From JADZEM01 sp046328125 (GTDB lineage: Bacteria > Chloroflexota > UBA6077 > JACCZL01): a stretch of 64,000 bases of DNA. The stretch covers positions 6,967 to 70,966 of the forward strand of contig JAXLXF010000039.1 of assembly GCA_046328125.1 (NCBI GenBank). Reading direction: 5' to 3'. The notes under the pieces were generated by a model. It did no database searches, was not told where the DNA came from, and saw nothing but the letters and a program-made list of their open reading frames with translations. Within the stretch, counting starts at the first letter, position 1. Each line of letters opens with the position of its first letter. The position numbers and the translations under genes are program-made. Shown one piece after another: positions 8,594-17,019 of the stretch.

Positions 8594-8965
8594 ATGAATA
8601 CCACTACGTCCAATGCTCTCACGCTTCAGGTGTCGCCGGGGCAGGCCATCCGGACACTTCAGGCCGACCTCGGCCTCACGCCCGTCGATCTGCAGATGAT
8701 CCTGGGAACGACGCCACGCCACATCGAGCGTTGGGGCGCCAATCAGGCATACCCTCAGACGAAGGCCCGATATCGTCTTGCCGAGCTGATGGAGCTCCAT
8801 CGGCATCTCATCACGATGTTTACGGCCTGGGAGGGCGCCCGGGCGTGGCTCGCGGCGCCGAGCCGATATCTGGCCGGAGTGTCACCACTCGAAGTGCTCA
8901 GGGCCGGCCGTCTGGATCGGGCGCGAGAAGCGCTGACGGCGCTGGACGCGGGCGTCTACCTCTGA
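8594..8965 (+). CDS. MbcA/ParS/Xre-type antitoxin, no toxin partner
   Basis: A 123-aa protein with the layout of the MbcA/ParS/Xre antitoxins (DUF2384): an N-terminal helix-turn-helix (SPGQAIRTLQADLGLTPVDLQMILGTTPRHIERWGANQ) and a C-terminal toxin-binding part (AWLAAPSRYLAGVSPLEVLRAGRLDRAREALTALDAGVYL). Family members usually precede a RES-domain toxin that degrades NAD+. Here the next gene is a PHP phosphatase on the other strand, so no RES toxin is present. The ATG at 8594 has no clear Shine-Dalgarno but is the only ATG downstream of the promoter. It may be a solitary autorepressor or the remains of a toxin-antitoxin pair. Confidence 0.75.
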   Translation: MNTTTSNALTLQVSPGQAIRTLQADLGLTPVDLQMILGTTPRHIERWGANQAYPQTKARYRLAELMELHRHLITMFTAWEGARAWLAAPSRYLAGVSPLEVLRAGRLDRAREALTALDAGVYL

Positions 8966-8969
8966 CGGG

Positions 8970-9785
8970 CTAGATCGGCTTCCAGGAGCGGCGGCGACCC
9001 TGGTAGGCGAGCACGCGCTCGTAGCCGGCCGCGCGCAGGTGCTCGACGGCCAGTGGGAAGTCGCGCGCCACCTCTTCCGGCGCGTGCGCGTCCGAGCCGA
9101 GCGTCGCCGGCACGCCGGCCTTGCGGCAGGCTGTCAACAGCTCCAGGTGCGGGTACAGCTCCTGGACCGGCTTGTACAGGCCGGCCGTGTTCACCTCAAT
9201 TGCTACGCCCGCTGCCGCCAGCCGCTTCGCCACCCGCTCGTACAGGTCCGCCAGCTGCTTGCGCGGCCGGTGCCCAAACTTCTTGACCAGATCCAGATGC
9301 GACATCGTGTCGAAGTAGCCACTCTCGGCCGCTCGGACAACCAGCCCGAAGTAGTGCTCGTACAGGTCGTCAACGTCCCACTCGTCGTAGCGGCTCAGGT
9401 AGCGGCCGTCGTCGATGCCCCAATCGCCGATGAAGTGGACGCTGCCAAGCACGTAGTCCCACGGGTAGCGGTCCAGGATGCCGGCCAGGGTCGCCTCCTG
9501 GTCCACGATGAAGTCCGCTTCCACCGCCAGGCGAATCTCGATCTGGGGATACTCCCGGCGCAGGCGCAGGACGTCCTCGACGTAGCTGTCGAACTGGTCC
9601 TCGGACATCGCCAGCTCGGGGTCACGCTGGTCGGCGGCCAGCCAGTACAGGAAGATGTGATCGGAGAAGCCCATCTCCGGCAGGCCGGCCTGGATCGCCC
9701 GCTCGACGTAGGCGGCCATCTCGCCACGCGCGTGCCCGCAGCGGGCGGTGTGGATGTGATAGTCAACCAGATCGAGATGCGCCAC
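8970..9785 (-). CDS. PHP-domain phosphatase, histidinol-phosphatase (HisJ) family
   Basis: A 271-aa metal-dependent phosphoesterase of the polymerase/histidinol phosphatase (PHP) superfamily. Expected metal ligands are visible: DYHIHT near residue 8, CGHARG, the EAD motif (LAVEADFI), SVHF, HLDLV and C-terminal GSDAHAP. HisJ enzymes hydrolyse L-histidinol phosphate in histidine synthesis. No other his genes lie nearby, so a different phosphoester substrate is possible. The gene is convergent with the antitoxin, leaving only 4 bp between stop codons. Confidence 0.85.
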   Translation of the reverse strand: MAHLDLVDYHIHTARCGHARGEMAAYVERAIQAGLPEMGFSDHIFLYWLAADQRDPELAMSEDQFDSYVEDVLRLRREYPQIEIRLAVEADFIVDQEATLAGILDRYPWDYVLGSVHFIGDWGIDDGRYLSRYDEWDVDDLYEHYFGLVVRAAESGYFDTMSHLDLVKKFGHRPRKQLADLYERVAKRLAAAGVAIEVNTAGLYKPVQELYPHLELLTACRKAGVPATLGSDAHAPEEVARDFPLAVEHLRAAGYERVLAYQGRRRSWKPI

Positions 9786-9969
9786 CAGCCGCCGCTCCCG
9801 CGCTCCGTCTCGGCTACAGCCTCTTCGACACTCGCTGTTACGTTACCTGTTGTACCCGATGCTTGCGCAGCCGCGACATGGTACGATATCGGGAACGGTC
9901 GGTCGGGATCTCCATGAGACGGAGCGGTCGAGCCGTCGTGCATCGCGTTCTCACCTGGAGGATCCCGCC

Positions 9970-10587
9970 GTGATCGTCGGCCACGTACTCAAACGCCTCG
10001 TTCACGGCCTGGCGGTCGGCATCGTACGCCGCTGGTTCATCACCCTGCTGACACTCGGCCTGGTCGGCGGCGGGGTCTATGGACTGACCGTGCAGGGTCT
10101 GCTCCAGATCCCTGGCGTGACGCCCGTTCAGGTGCAGACGGCCGCCGCCGTGCCGGCCCACACCGATCCGCGCGAGATGGTCGTCGAGGAGATCCGGCCG
10201 ATTCGCAACGGCGAGCAGATCAACCTGGTGCTCAAGGAGAAATCCGGCAACCGACGGTTGGTTATGTCGATCGGACAGAGCGAGGCGGTGGCGATCTTCG
10301 TGGACTTGAGCGCGCTCCAGCAGCGCGCGAAGCCGAAGATCGACTCGCCGACCTCGTACGACCTGATGCGCTCGCTGGTGACAGAGTTGGGCGGCACGGT
10401 CAATCGCGTGGTCGTCAACAACGTCTCCAACGAGACGTTCTACGCCAAAGTCGTCATGAGCACGGACAGCCGGCAGGTCGAGGTTGACTCCCGGCCGAGC
10501 GACGCGATCGCGCTGGCGCTGCGAGCGCACGTGCCGATCTTCGCGGAGGCCAGCGTCCTGGACCGGGCGGGGATCAGCGGCTCCTGA
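9970..10587 (+). CDS. Membrane-anchored bifunctional nuclease-family protein (DUF151/BFN)
   Basis: A 205-aa protein. The GTG at 9970 follows GGAGG (9957-9961) at 8 nt; the frame extends upstream but without a ribosome-binding site. An N-terminal membrane helix (WFITLLTLGLVGGGVYGL, about residues 18-37) anchors it. Residues ~65-200 form the BFN domain: LVMSIGQSEAVAI, RPKIDSPTSYDLM-like helix, VVVNNVSNETFYAKVVM, and SRPSDAIALALRAHVPIFA, the strongest family signature. Plant homologues have been reported to have RNase/DNase activity; the bacterial role is unclear. The N-terminal anchor is unusual, since most bacterial members are soluble. Confidence 0.85.
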   Translation: MIVGHVLKRLVHGLAVGIVRRWFITLLTLGLVGGGVYGLTVQGLLQIPGVTPVQVQTAAAVPAHTDPREMVVEEIRPIRNGEQINLVLKEKSGNRRLVMSIGQSEAVAIFVDLSALQQRAKPKIDSPTSYDLMRSLVTELGGTVNRVVVNNVSNETFYAKVVMSTDSRQVEVDSRPSDAIALALRAHVPIFAEASVLDRAGISGS

Positions 10588-10606
10588 CGCCTGCTGGGAG
10601 ATGGAG

Positions 10607-10636
10607 ATGCCCCGTCAGACGTGTCTGACGGGGCAT
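10607..10636. terminator. Hairpin between the nuclease and cold-shock genes
   Basis: A nearly perfect 30-nt palindrome, ATGCCCCGTCAGAC-GT-GTCTGACGGGGCAT, sits 19 bp after the nuclease stop and before the end of the convergent cold-shock gene. There is no T tract on either side. It is probably a bidirectional terminator or 3'-end stabiliser. Confidence 0.6.
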
Positions 10637-10697
10637 TGCGCGTCCCACGTCGGTGGTGACGGGCGGCGCGTGCTGCCAGTTGGCTATCGCCAGGGCG

Positions 10698-10925
10698 CTA
10701 CCTCGGAGCGTTGTAGGCGCTGTTGATGAGCTCGACGTTCGTCGCCCGCTGACCGCGGCCCCGAGCGTCGTTCTCGATGTCGAACTCCATCTCCTGGTTT
10801 TCCTGGATCGTGTCGAACACACCTCGCGGCAGCGAGGAGTGGTGGAAGAACACTTCCGTGCCATCTTCACAACGGACGAACCCGAAGCCTCGATCTCGGA
10901 TCATCCGTACAACAGTGCCCCGCAT
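10698..10925 (-). CDS. Cold-shock (CspA-type) RNA-binding protein
   Basis: A 75-aa single cold-shock domain that binds single-stranded nucleic acid. It has RNP1 (RGFGFVRC) and RNP2 (VFFHHSS). The start MRGTVVRMIRDRG is the conventional family start, and GGAGG lies about 9 nt upstream of the ATG at 10925. The reading frame extends 23 codons further, but that extension is not conserved-looking. It follows the histidine kinase on the same strand after 129 bp. The C-terminal NVELINSAYNAPR is slightly longer than in E. coli CspA. Confidence 0.9.
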   Translation of the reverse strand: MRGTVVRMIRDRGFGFVRCEDGTEVFFHHSSLPRGVFDTIQENQEMEFDIENDARGRGQRATNVELINSAYNAPR

Positions 10926-11054
10926 GAAACGGTACCTCCAAGCAGAACGCCCTGACGGCGTTTCGTCTGGATGGGGCAAGATGCGTGCCAGCATCGGGTC
11001 CGCACGTGGCGGTCACGGGCAGAGCAACTGGAGAGGGGGAGGCGCTCGGGCGGG

Positions 11055-13214
11055 TCAGGCGACCCGCGACTCCAGCCGGGCCGTATCGTCAGGAGACTCC
11101 ATCGGGTCACGGCGGGCTGGCAGCTCGGCCGGCGCCTGAGGCAGCTCGAAGGCGATCCGTGCGCCGCCCAGCGGAGCGCTGTCAGCCCAGATCCTGCCAC
11201 CCAGTTGGTGGATCACGAGCTTGCAGAACGCCAATCCGAGACCCGAGCCGCGCGTCGCGGACGGTCCCTGAATGAACCGGTCGAAGACGCGGTCACGCTC
11301 GCCGCCTGGGATGCCGGGGCCGTCGTCGTCCACGACGAACCGCACGACGCCGTCACCGCGCTCGGCGGTCAGCACCACCCGCGCAGCCGGGCCGCCGTGC
11401 TTGTAGGCGTTGCCGATCAGGTTGTGCAGGACGCGACCGACAAGCCGGGTGTCTGCCACGACCGGCGCCAGCCCGCTTGCGACGCGCACGTCCGGCACGC
11501 CCCGCTCCAGTCCGTGATACTCGGTAAGCGCGGTCCAGAGCAGCTCGCCGGGCCGTGCGACGGTCCGGTGGATCGGCAGAGCGCCGGACTCCAGGCGGAA
11601 GCTGTCGTTGACGTCCTCCACCAGGTCCTCGAGCATCTTCGTGGAGTGCCGGAGCTGCTCCAGTGCCTCCTGGCGCTCGGCCGCCGCCGAGGACGCCTGG
11701 CAGTGCTCCAGCACCTCGGCCCAGCCGACGATCAACGCAAGCGGGTTCTTCAGATCGTGCACCAGGGTGTTCGCCCAGAGCTCCTTGGTGGACGTCAGCT
11801 CGCGCTCGCGGGTGGCGATCGCTTCGGCGGTCGAACGGTGCTCGCGCTCGACGGCGTACAGGCGGGCGAGATCGGCAGTCATCTGGTTGACCGACTCGCC
11901 AAGCTGCCGCAGCTCCTCTGGACCCCGATCGGGGACGCGCCGCGCGAAGTCACCCCGCGCGACGCGCCGCATGTGCGCCGCCAGCACGGCCAGGGGGGCG
12001 CCGATCGCTTCGAGGGTTCGCTCGCCGGTCCACAGCCCGAGGCCGGCCACCAGCCCGACCAGCCCCATCAGGGCGATCAACCGCTGGTGGTGCGTCAGGT
12101 CGCTGCCGGCCAGCAGCTCGGTCAGGTCCGCGTCCACCCTGTGCTGGGCCTTTCCCAGCGACGTGATGGCGTCCACCAGCGGGGCCACGTCCGGCTGGAG
12201 GGTGGGATCGACCGCGGCGTTCGAGATGGAGGCGTGGTAGGCATGGATGGCCACCTCGGCCGCCGCGAGCAGCGGTTGATACTCGTTGAAGACCGCGACC
12301 AGATCGTCCCGACCCACCGAGAGGCCGGGGCGGGGCGCCGTAGACCGCAGGACTTGATAGATCCGCTCGACGCGCTCGGCGCGCGCCGAGGCGGCCTCCA
12401 GATCCGGCTCGGCGGTGCCGGTCAGGCGCTCGTGGAGCTCGTCGTCCAGGATGTCGCGGGCGGAGCCGAGCTGACGCTGCCAATCCGCGCGCAGCTGCAC
12501 GCGGTGGGTTCGCAGGTGCATGTCCTCGATCATGCCGAACCCGACCATCCCACCGGCCAGCCCGAAGACGGTCAGCGTCATGAACGCCAGGCGCAGGCGA
12601 CTGCCGAGCGAGGTCGGCAAGAGCGCGCCGACGTTCAGATGGAGCTTCGCGCTCCAGGCCCGGATCGCCCAGGCCAGCAGGCCGAGCGTCGTCGCGACGA
12701 GCGGCTCGAAGAACAGGATGTCCTGCTGCGCCCAGGTCAGGTACTCCGTCGGCAGCACCATGATGCGCGGGATCGGCGGCATCGGCGGGGCGCCGGCAGC
12801 GGACGTCATCCCCCACCACCAGTCGCCGAAGGCGTAGAGCGCGGTCGCCAACGAGCAGGCTGTCACCAGGCCGGACACGATGCCCGCCAGGGCCGCTGCG
12901 CGCCAGGCGTCCCTGAAGCCGAGCCGCCCGGCCGCGAGCGGCCCGGTCAGCAGGAGCGGCAAGACCAGCATTGGATAGCCGGCCCAGAGTGTCGGGACCA
13001 GCTTGACGATCGCGATGCCGACCGGCACGTGCACGCTGGTGATCAGGCCAGCCCGAAGCGCCGCCCAGACCCAGCGTGCCGACGCCGGCAACTCGCGCGG
13101 CGGTGTCATCCTCGCCCCCATCCCCATGAGCTCGACCAGCACCGTGTGGCGCGCGTCGAGCCTCCCTCTCAGACTCCAACGCACGTCGCGCGTTAGGTCA
13201 AACGGAGACGGCAT
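11055..13214 (-). CDS. Multi-membrane-pass sensor histidine kinase with HAMP domain
   Basis: About 719 aa from the ATG at 13214 (a GTG at 13241 is also open; neither has a strong ribosome-binding site). The N-terminus has four predicted membrane helices (within LITSVHVPVGIAIVKLVP, YPMLVLPLLLTGPLAAG, ALAGIVSGLVTACSLATAL, ILFFEPLVATTLGLLAW). A second part looks like a classic sensor: a helix (FMTLTVFGLAGGMVGFGM), a helical periplasmic domain and another helix (LIALMGLVGLVAGLGLW). HAMP follows (APLAVLAAHMRRVARGDFARRV), then HisKA with phospho-acceptor His486 (LVHDLKNPL) and an HATPase with NLIGNAYKHG, DDDGPGIP and GSGLGLAF. No response regulator is adjacent. The extra four-helix module is unusual and may sense a lipid or small molecule. 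Confidence 0.85.
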   Translation of the reverse strand: MPSPFDLTRDVRWSLRGRLDARHTVLVELMGMGARMTPPRELPASARWVWAALRAGLITSVHVPVGIAIVKLVPTLWAGYPMLVLPLLLTGPLAAGRLGFRDAWRAAALAGIVSGLVTACSLATALYAFGDWWWGMTSAAGAPPMPPIPRIMVLPTEYLTWAQQDILFFEPLVATTLGLLAWAIRAWSAKLHLNVGALLPTSLGSRLRLAFMTLTVFGLAGGMVGFGMIEDMHLRTHRVQLRADWQRQLGSARDILDDELHERLTGTAEPDLEAASARAERVERIYQVLRSTAPRPGLSVGRDDLVAVFNEYQPLLAAAEVAIHAYHASISNAAVDPTLQPDVAPLVDAITSLGKAQHRVDADLTELLAGSDLTHHQRLIALMGLVGLVAGLGLWTGERTLEAIGAPLAVLAAHMRRVARGDFARRVPDRGPEELRQLGESVNQMTADLARLYAVEREHRSTAEAIATRERELTSTKELWANTLVHDLKNPLALIVGWAEVLEHCQASSAAAERQEALEQLRHSTKMLEDLVEDVNDSFRLESGALPIHRTVARPGELLWTALTEYHGLERGVPDVRVASGLAPVVADTRLVGRVLHNLIGNAYKHGGPAARVVLTAERGDGVVRFVVDDDGPGIPGGERDRVFDRFIQGPSATRGSGLGLAFCKLVIHQLGGRIWADSAPLGGARIAFELPQAPAELPARRDPMESPDDTARLESRVA

Positions 13215-13306
13215 CCTGAAAGGGGATGTGGAGATCTGCACAAAAGCATCAGGACGCGGTCAGGCACGGTGAACGGAGTGATGGCGCGCGGGAGCGACGC
13301 GGGCGC

Positions 13307-13816
13307 TCAGAAGGTTCGGCCGAGGGTCTGGTCCCATGGTTGCGGAGCCGCGACGCGCACAATCTCCTCCTCGCGGTCCCGCACGTAGAGGTACAACTGC
13401 GCGAAGAACTCGACCTCGGGCAAGGGGTACGTCGGGTTGATGCAGAGGAACGGGTAGACCCAGGGCACGCGGTAGCCGGGCGCGGCCCGGACCTCGATGC
13501 GGCGGCCAACGCGCAGCCGGTAGGTGATACCGTCGAAGAGGGTGGACGGCAGATCCAGGTAGCCGTCCCGCTGGAGCCTGGCCCAGAGCTCGTCGCCGAG
13601 GGTCGCGCGGGCCACCTCGACCGCGCGCGCACGGGCAGCCCGATAGTCGGCGCGCGTGAAGTCCGAGCCGGCCGAGCGCTTGGGCAGATGGTCCCAGCTG
13701 CGCAGCCAGGGCCGCTCCAGCTCGGCGTCGTCGAGGTCGGCGACGTCGAGCTCAGGCGGTGGCGCGTCAGGCCCGGCTCCGATCAGCCATCGCCAGACCT
13801 GCCGAACGTCAAACAT
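13307..13816 (-). CDS. Hypothetical protein, 169 aa
   Basis: Not recognised. The start MFDVRQVWRW at 13816 is chosen because the upstream extension runs into repeat A3. The N-terminal half is acidic and helical (ADYRAARARAVEVARATLGDELWARLQRDGYLDLPS). The C-terminal half is a compact, conserved-looking beta-rich block: GITYRLRVGRRIEV, then a Pro/aromatic segment PFLCINPTYPLPEVEFF and AQLYLYVRDREEEIVRVA. No signal peptide or membrane helix. It lies downstream of the Gly-Gly-tailed gene at 14031 on the same strand, with repeat A3 between them. Confidence 0.6.
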   Translation of the reverse strand: MFDVRQVWRWLIGAGPDAPPPELDVADLDDAELERPWLRSWDHLPKRSAGSDFTRADYRAARARAVEVARATLGDELWARLQRDGYLDLPSTLFDGITYRLRVGRRIEVRAAPGYRVPWVYPFLCINPTYPLPEVEFFAQLYLYVRDREEEIVRVAAPQPWDQTLGRTF

Positions 13817-13843
13817 CAGGCAGTGACCACCCAAAGCTGAGGC

Positions 13844-14010
13844 CGTGGGTTGAAACCCCAATGCCGTTCAGGTTGCCGTTTGGTTGCCAGCGCCGCGTTG
13901 TCTGCACCGCGAGCGTCAGCGAGCGGACCTTCAAGACCGGGATCCGGCTCGCTAACGCTCGCGGTGCAGAAGGCTGCCCTAGCTGAACGGCATTGGGGTT
14001 TCAACCCACG
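13844..14010. repeat. Interspersed repeat family A, copy A3, with 28-bp inverted ends
   Basis: Two perfect 28-bp arms (13844-13871 and 13983-14010) begin with CGTGGGTTGAAACCCC and continue AATGCCGTTCAG. Inside is a second, 23-bp inverted repeat with one mismatch (13902-13924 and 13947-13969; CTGCACCGCGAGCG...CGCTCGCGGTGCAG). The element lies between two minus-strand genes. Most of it recurs at 43405-43572. Confidence 0.85.
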
Positions 14011-14030
14011 GCACACGTCTCGTCGGAGGC

Positions 14031-14267
14031 TCAGCCGCCGGCGATCGGCGCGATGATCTGGTACTCCTCCACCTTCGGGTCGAACGGCGCGGTGTCCAGC
14101 ACGTGCTTGCCGTCTACCTTCTTCGAGACGACGCACCCCTGCTGACGCGCCTCCCGAAGGATCCGCTCGGCCTCGGCGATCCGCTCACGAGCCTCCTCGG
14201 TATCGGTGTCCAGGTCCCACTCGACGACCTGGTGACCACGGCGATTCGCGACGATGATCCGGTGCAT
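14031..14267 (-). CDS. Small Gly-Gly-terminated protein, possibly ubiquitin-like
   Basis: A 78-aa protein; the ATG at 14267 has GGAGG 8 nt upstream. The sequence suggests the order strand (HRIIVAN), strand (HQVVEWD), long helix (EEARERIAEAERILREARQQG), strand (CVVSKKV), strand (KHVLDT), strand (EEYQIIAP), which matches a beta-grasp fold. It ends exactly in IIAPIAGG. A C-terminal Gly-Gly exposed after a hydrophobic strand is the hallmark of MoaD, ThiS, SAMP and ubiquitin-like proteins, which are adenylated at that Gly. It is not a standard MoaD or ThiS. No E1-like (ThiF/MoeB) or JAB protease gene is in the window. The gene call is firm; the function is inference. Confidence 0.75.
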   Translation of the reverse strand: MHRIIVANRRGHQVVEWDLDTDTEEARERIAEAERILREARQQGCVVSKKVDGKHVLDTAPFDPKVEEYQIIAPIAGG

Positions 14268-14609
14268 GAGGGTGCCTCCGTGGCTGGGGGTTCTCTCATC
14301 GTAGGCGCTTACCGGGCAGGGTGCAAGTTTCAAAGACGTGCCGTTTCCCGACAAAGCGCCCAGCGCCAGAGCTCACTGCAAGCCCCGGACCAGCCCTCTG
14401 AACGGGCCGACATGACACAACCGGCCATCTGAGCGCTCCCGATCGTGTGATACGGTGCCGTGCTCAAAACTGTCGGCCAAAACTGCTTGACGTGGGCGAC
14501 AGCCTGTGCTACATCGTTTGGGCACTCTGGCGACGCTCGGCCAGACACGTGGGTCAACCGTGGCGGCAAGGGCGGCCGTCGGCGCTATCACCTGGAGGGT
14601 ATAGGCTAC

Positions 14610-16844
14610 ATGGGGATGATGGATGGATTGTCGCGGCGCGGTTTCCTGCGCCTCGGCCTGGGCATGATGGCGGGCGTCGGCCTGCTGTCGGCCTGTGCGC
14701 CGTCAGCGCCGGCGACGAAACCGGCCGAGACGAAGCCAGCGGAGGTCAAGCCGGCCGAGGCCGCGAAGCCGGCGGCGCCGGCCGCGACCACCGCGCCGGC
14801 CGCTCCTGCTGCCGCGGCCAAGCCGACCGAGGCGCCGGCTGCTGCCGCGAAGCCGGCCGAGGCCGCGAAGCCCGCCGAAGCGAAGCCGGCCGCCGCCGCT
14901 GGCAAGCCGGAGTCCAAGCTGGGCGCCCAGCTGATCGGCAAGATCGAGGGCGCGACTGCCCTGCCGGACTCGAAGCGTCCGGCCAAGCTCGGCGAGGCGC
15001 CGATGCTGGCCGACCTGGTCAAGGCTGGCAAGCTGCCGCCGGTCGAGCAGCGCATCCCAGAGGAGCCGGAGGTCATCAAGCCGCTCCGCGAGACCGGCAA
15101 GTACGGCGGGATGTGGCGGCGTGCCTTCACCGGCCCTGGCGACACCGAGAACTTCAACCGGGTCATGGGCCACGAGAAGCCGATCCACGTGGACTACACC
15201 GGCTTCAAGGTCGTCCCGGCCGTCGCGAAGTCCTGGCAGCTCAAGGACGGCGGCAAGACGATCAGCCTCTCGCTTCGCAAGGGCATGAAGTGGTCGGACG
15301 GCACGCCGTTCACCGCGAACGACTGGATGTTCTGGTGGGACGAGATCTACTCGAACAAGGAGATCGTCCCGGTCGGCACGCCCGAGATGACGATCAACGG
15401 CAAGCCGGGCAAGATGGTGAAGGTCGACGATCTGACCGTCGAGTTCCAGTTTCCCGAGCCGTACCCGATGTTCGTGGACGTGCTGTCGGCGTTCACCCAG
15501 ATGGGCTCCGGCCTTGCACTCGGCGGCACCCAGTGGTCGTTCATGGGACCGTACGTGCCGGGGCACTACCTGAAGCAGTTCCTGCCGAAGTTCACGCCTG
15601 ACGTCGATGCCAAGGCGAAGGCGGGCGGCTTCGATGGCTGGATCGCACAGCTGAAAGCGAAATACAACTACGCCCTCAACCCGGAGCTGCCGGTCATGTC
15701 GGCCTGGCGGACGGTCACCCCGATCAACACGCCGGTCTGGACCCTGGAGCGGAACCCGTACTTCTGGGCGGTGGACACCGACGGCAACCAGCTGCCGTAC
15801 ATCGACAAGATCCAGCTGACCCTCGCCGAGAACCTCGAAGTGGCGAACCTGCGTGGCATCGCCGGCGAGTTCGACGAGATGGGCCGCCACATGGACGTCG
15901 CCAAGCTGCCAGTCTTCCTGGAGAACCAGCAGAAGGGCAACTACAAAGTCGTCCTGGACCTGCAGTCCGACGCGGCGGCGGTCGCTATTCACATCAACCA
16001 GAGCTTCGAGGCCGACCCCGAGATCCGCAAGTGGCTGACCAATGTGGACTTCCGCCGCGCGCTCTCGCTGGGCATCGACCGCGACCAGTTCAACGAGGCG
16101 TGGTTCCTGGGGATGGCCGTCCCGAGCTCGCTGATGTCGGACGACGCCTCGCCGGAGAATGCCGGTCCGGAGTGGCGGACCAAGTGGTCCACGCTCGACG
16201 TCAAGCAGGCGAACGACCTGCTGGACAAGATCGGCCTGACCAAGAAGGATCCGAACGGCCTGCGCCTGCGCACCGACAACGGCCAGGTGCTGCGCATCAC
16301 CGTCACCACGGTCGCGGCGGCGTTCCTGCCGTACGGCCAGATGATGGAGATGGTCGCCCAGCACTGGAAGAAGATCGGCATCCAGCTCGACGTCAAGGAC
16401 ACCGAGCGCAACCTCTCCCTGAAGCAGGTCGCCAACAACGAGCAGCAGCTGTACGTCTGGGGCGGCGGCAACGCGGACATCTTCATGTGGCCGCGCCACG
16501 ACATGCCGGCCGAGCCGAACGAGCCGTTCAGCGGCACGCTCTACGCGACGTGGTACGCCTCTGGCGGCACGGCTGGCAAGAAGCCGGAAGACCCGGAGCT
16601 GCTGAAGGCGTACGACATGCTGCGCAAGGGCTCCAGCCTGGAGACGGCCGAGCGCAACAAGCTGGGTCAGGAGCTCAAGAAGGTCATCGTGGACCAGCAG
16701 TGGGTCATCGGGACCGTCGGCTTCTACCCGGTGCTCCGCGTCATCGGCAACAAGATCGGGAACGTCCCGGATCGGTACGCCTGGGTCACGCGCGCGCGCA
16801 CCCCGGGCGCGGCGCTCCCCCCGACGTACTACTTCAAGAGCTGA
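14610..16844 (+). CDS. Family-5 ABC solute-binding lipoprotein, copy 1
   Basis: A 744-aa extracytoplasmic solute-binding protein of the peptide/nickel (DppA/OppA) type. The ATG follows GGAGGG (14594-14599). A Tat signal (SRRGFLRLGLG) ends in the lipobox LLSAC, so it should be a lipid-anchored protein. A ~90-residue Ala/Pro/Lys linker of KPAE/KPTEAPAA units follows. The mature domain starts near GKYGGMWRRAF and includes the family block WSDGTPFTANDWMFWWDEI. It is the first of three tandem paralogues (14610, 17157, 19821). None is accompanied by permease or ATPase genes, so they must share transport subunits encoded elsewhere, or act as receptors. The substrate cannot be told from sequence. Confidence 0.9.
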   Translation: MGMMDGLSRRGFLRLGLGMMAGVGLLSACAPSAPATKPAETKPAEVKPAEAAKPAAPAATTAPAAPAAAAKPTEAPAAAAKPAEAAKPAEAKPAAAAGKPESKLGAQLIGKIEGATALPDSKRPAKLGEAPMLADLVKAGKLPPVEQRIPEEPEVIKPLRETGKYGGMWRRAFTGPGDTENFNRVMGHEKPIHVDYTGFKVVPAVAKSWQLKDGGKTISLSLRKGMKWSDGTPFTANDWMFWWDEIYSNKEIVPVGTPEMTINGKPGKMVKVDDLTVEFQFPEPYPMFVDVLSAFTQMGSGLALGGTQWSFMGPYVPGHYLKQFLPKFTPDVDAKAKAGGFDGWIAQLKAKYNYALNPELPVMSAWRTVTPINTPVWTLERNPYFWAVDTDGNQLPYIDKIQLTLAENLEVANLRGIAGEFDEMGRHMDVAKLPVFLENQQKGNYKVVLDLQSDAAAVAIHINQSFEADPEIRKWLTNVDFRRALSLGIDRDQFNEAWFLGMAVPSSLMSDDASPENAGPEWRTKWSTLDVKQANDLLDKIGLTKKDPNGLRLRTDNGQVLRITVTTVAAAFLPYGQMMEMVAQHWKKIGIQLDVKDTERNLSLKQVANNEQQLYVWGGGNADIFMWPRHDMPAEPNEPFSGTLYATWYASGGTAGKKPEDPELLKAYDMLRKGSSLETAERNKLGQELKKVIVDQQWVIGTVGFYPVLRVIGNKIGNVPDRYAWVTRARTPGAALPPTYYFKS

Positions 16845-16864
16845 GCGTCGAGCAGGCGAGCCGG

Positions 16865-16910
16865 GAGCAGACGAGGCGTCAGAGGACGATCGCTCTCGTC
16901 TCGTCTGCTC
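16865..16910 (+). terminator. Hairpin after solute-binding protein 1
   Basis: GAGCAGACGAG (16865-16875) pairs with CTCGTCTGCTC (16900-16910), 20 bp after the stop codon. The same arm sequence recurs after copies 2 and 3, so it was duplicated with the genes. No T tract is visible. Confidence 0.5.
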
Positions 16911-16920
16911 GTCCAGATCC

Positions 16921-17019
16921 GGGGGCGCGATAAATCGCGCCCGTACCAGGGATGCTGCCTTGTACGGGCGCGATTCATCGCGCCCCACCTCGCGCCCCAC
17001 AAAGATCTGACGCACACCC
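16921..17019. repeat. Interspersed repeat family B, copy B1
   Basis: Two palindromic units, GGGCGCGATAAATCGCGCCC and GGGCGCGATTCATCGCGCCC, face each other around a short spacer and so also form a larger hairpin (16921-16986). The element ends with TCTGACGCACACCC (17006-17019). The left outer arm seen in B2 is missing here. The remaining bases to the copy-2 start (17020-17156) resemble 19683-19820 and probably carry its promoter. Confidence 0.7.

Noticed and set aside
10971..13196. A 741-codon plus-strand reading frame opposite the histidine kinase
   Set aside because: It is antisense to a protein with clear HAMP, HisKA and HATPase motifs. The product is Arg/Gln/His-rich low-complexity sequence, as expected for GC-rich shadow frames.
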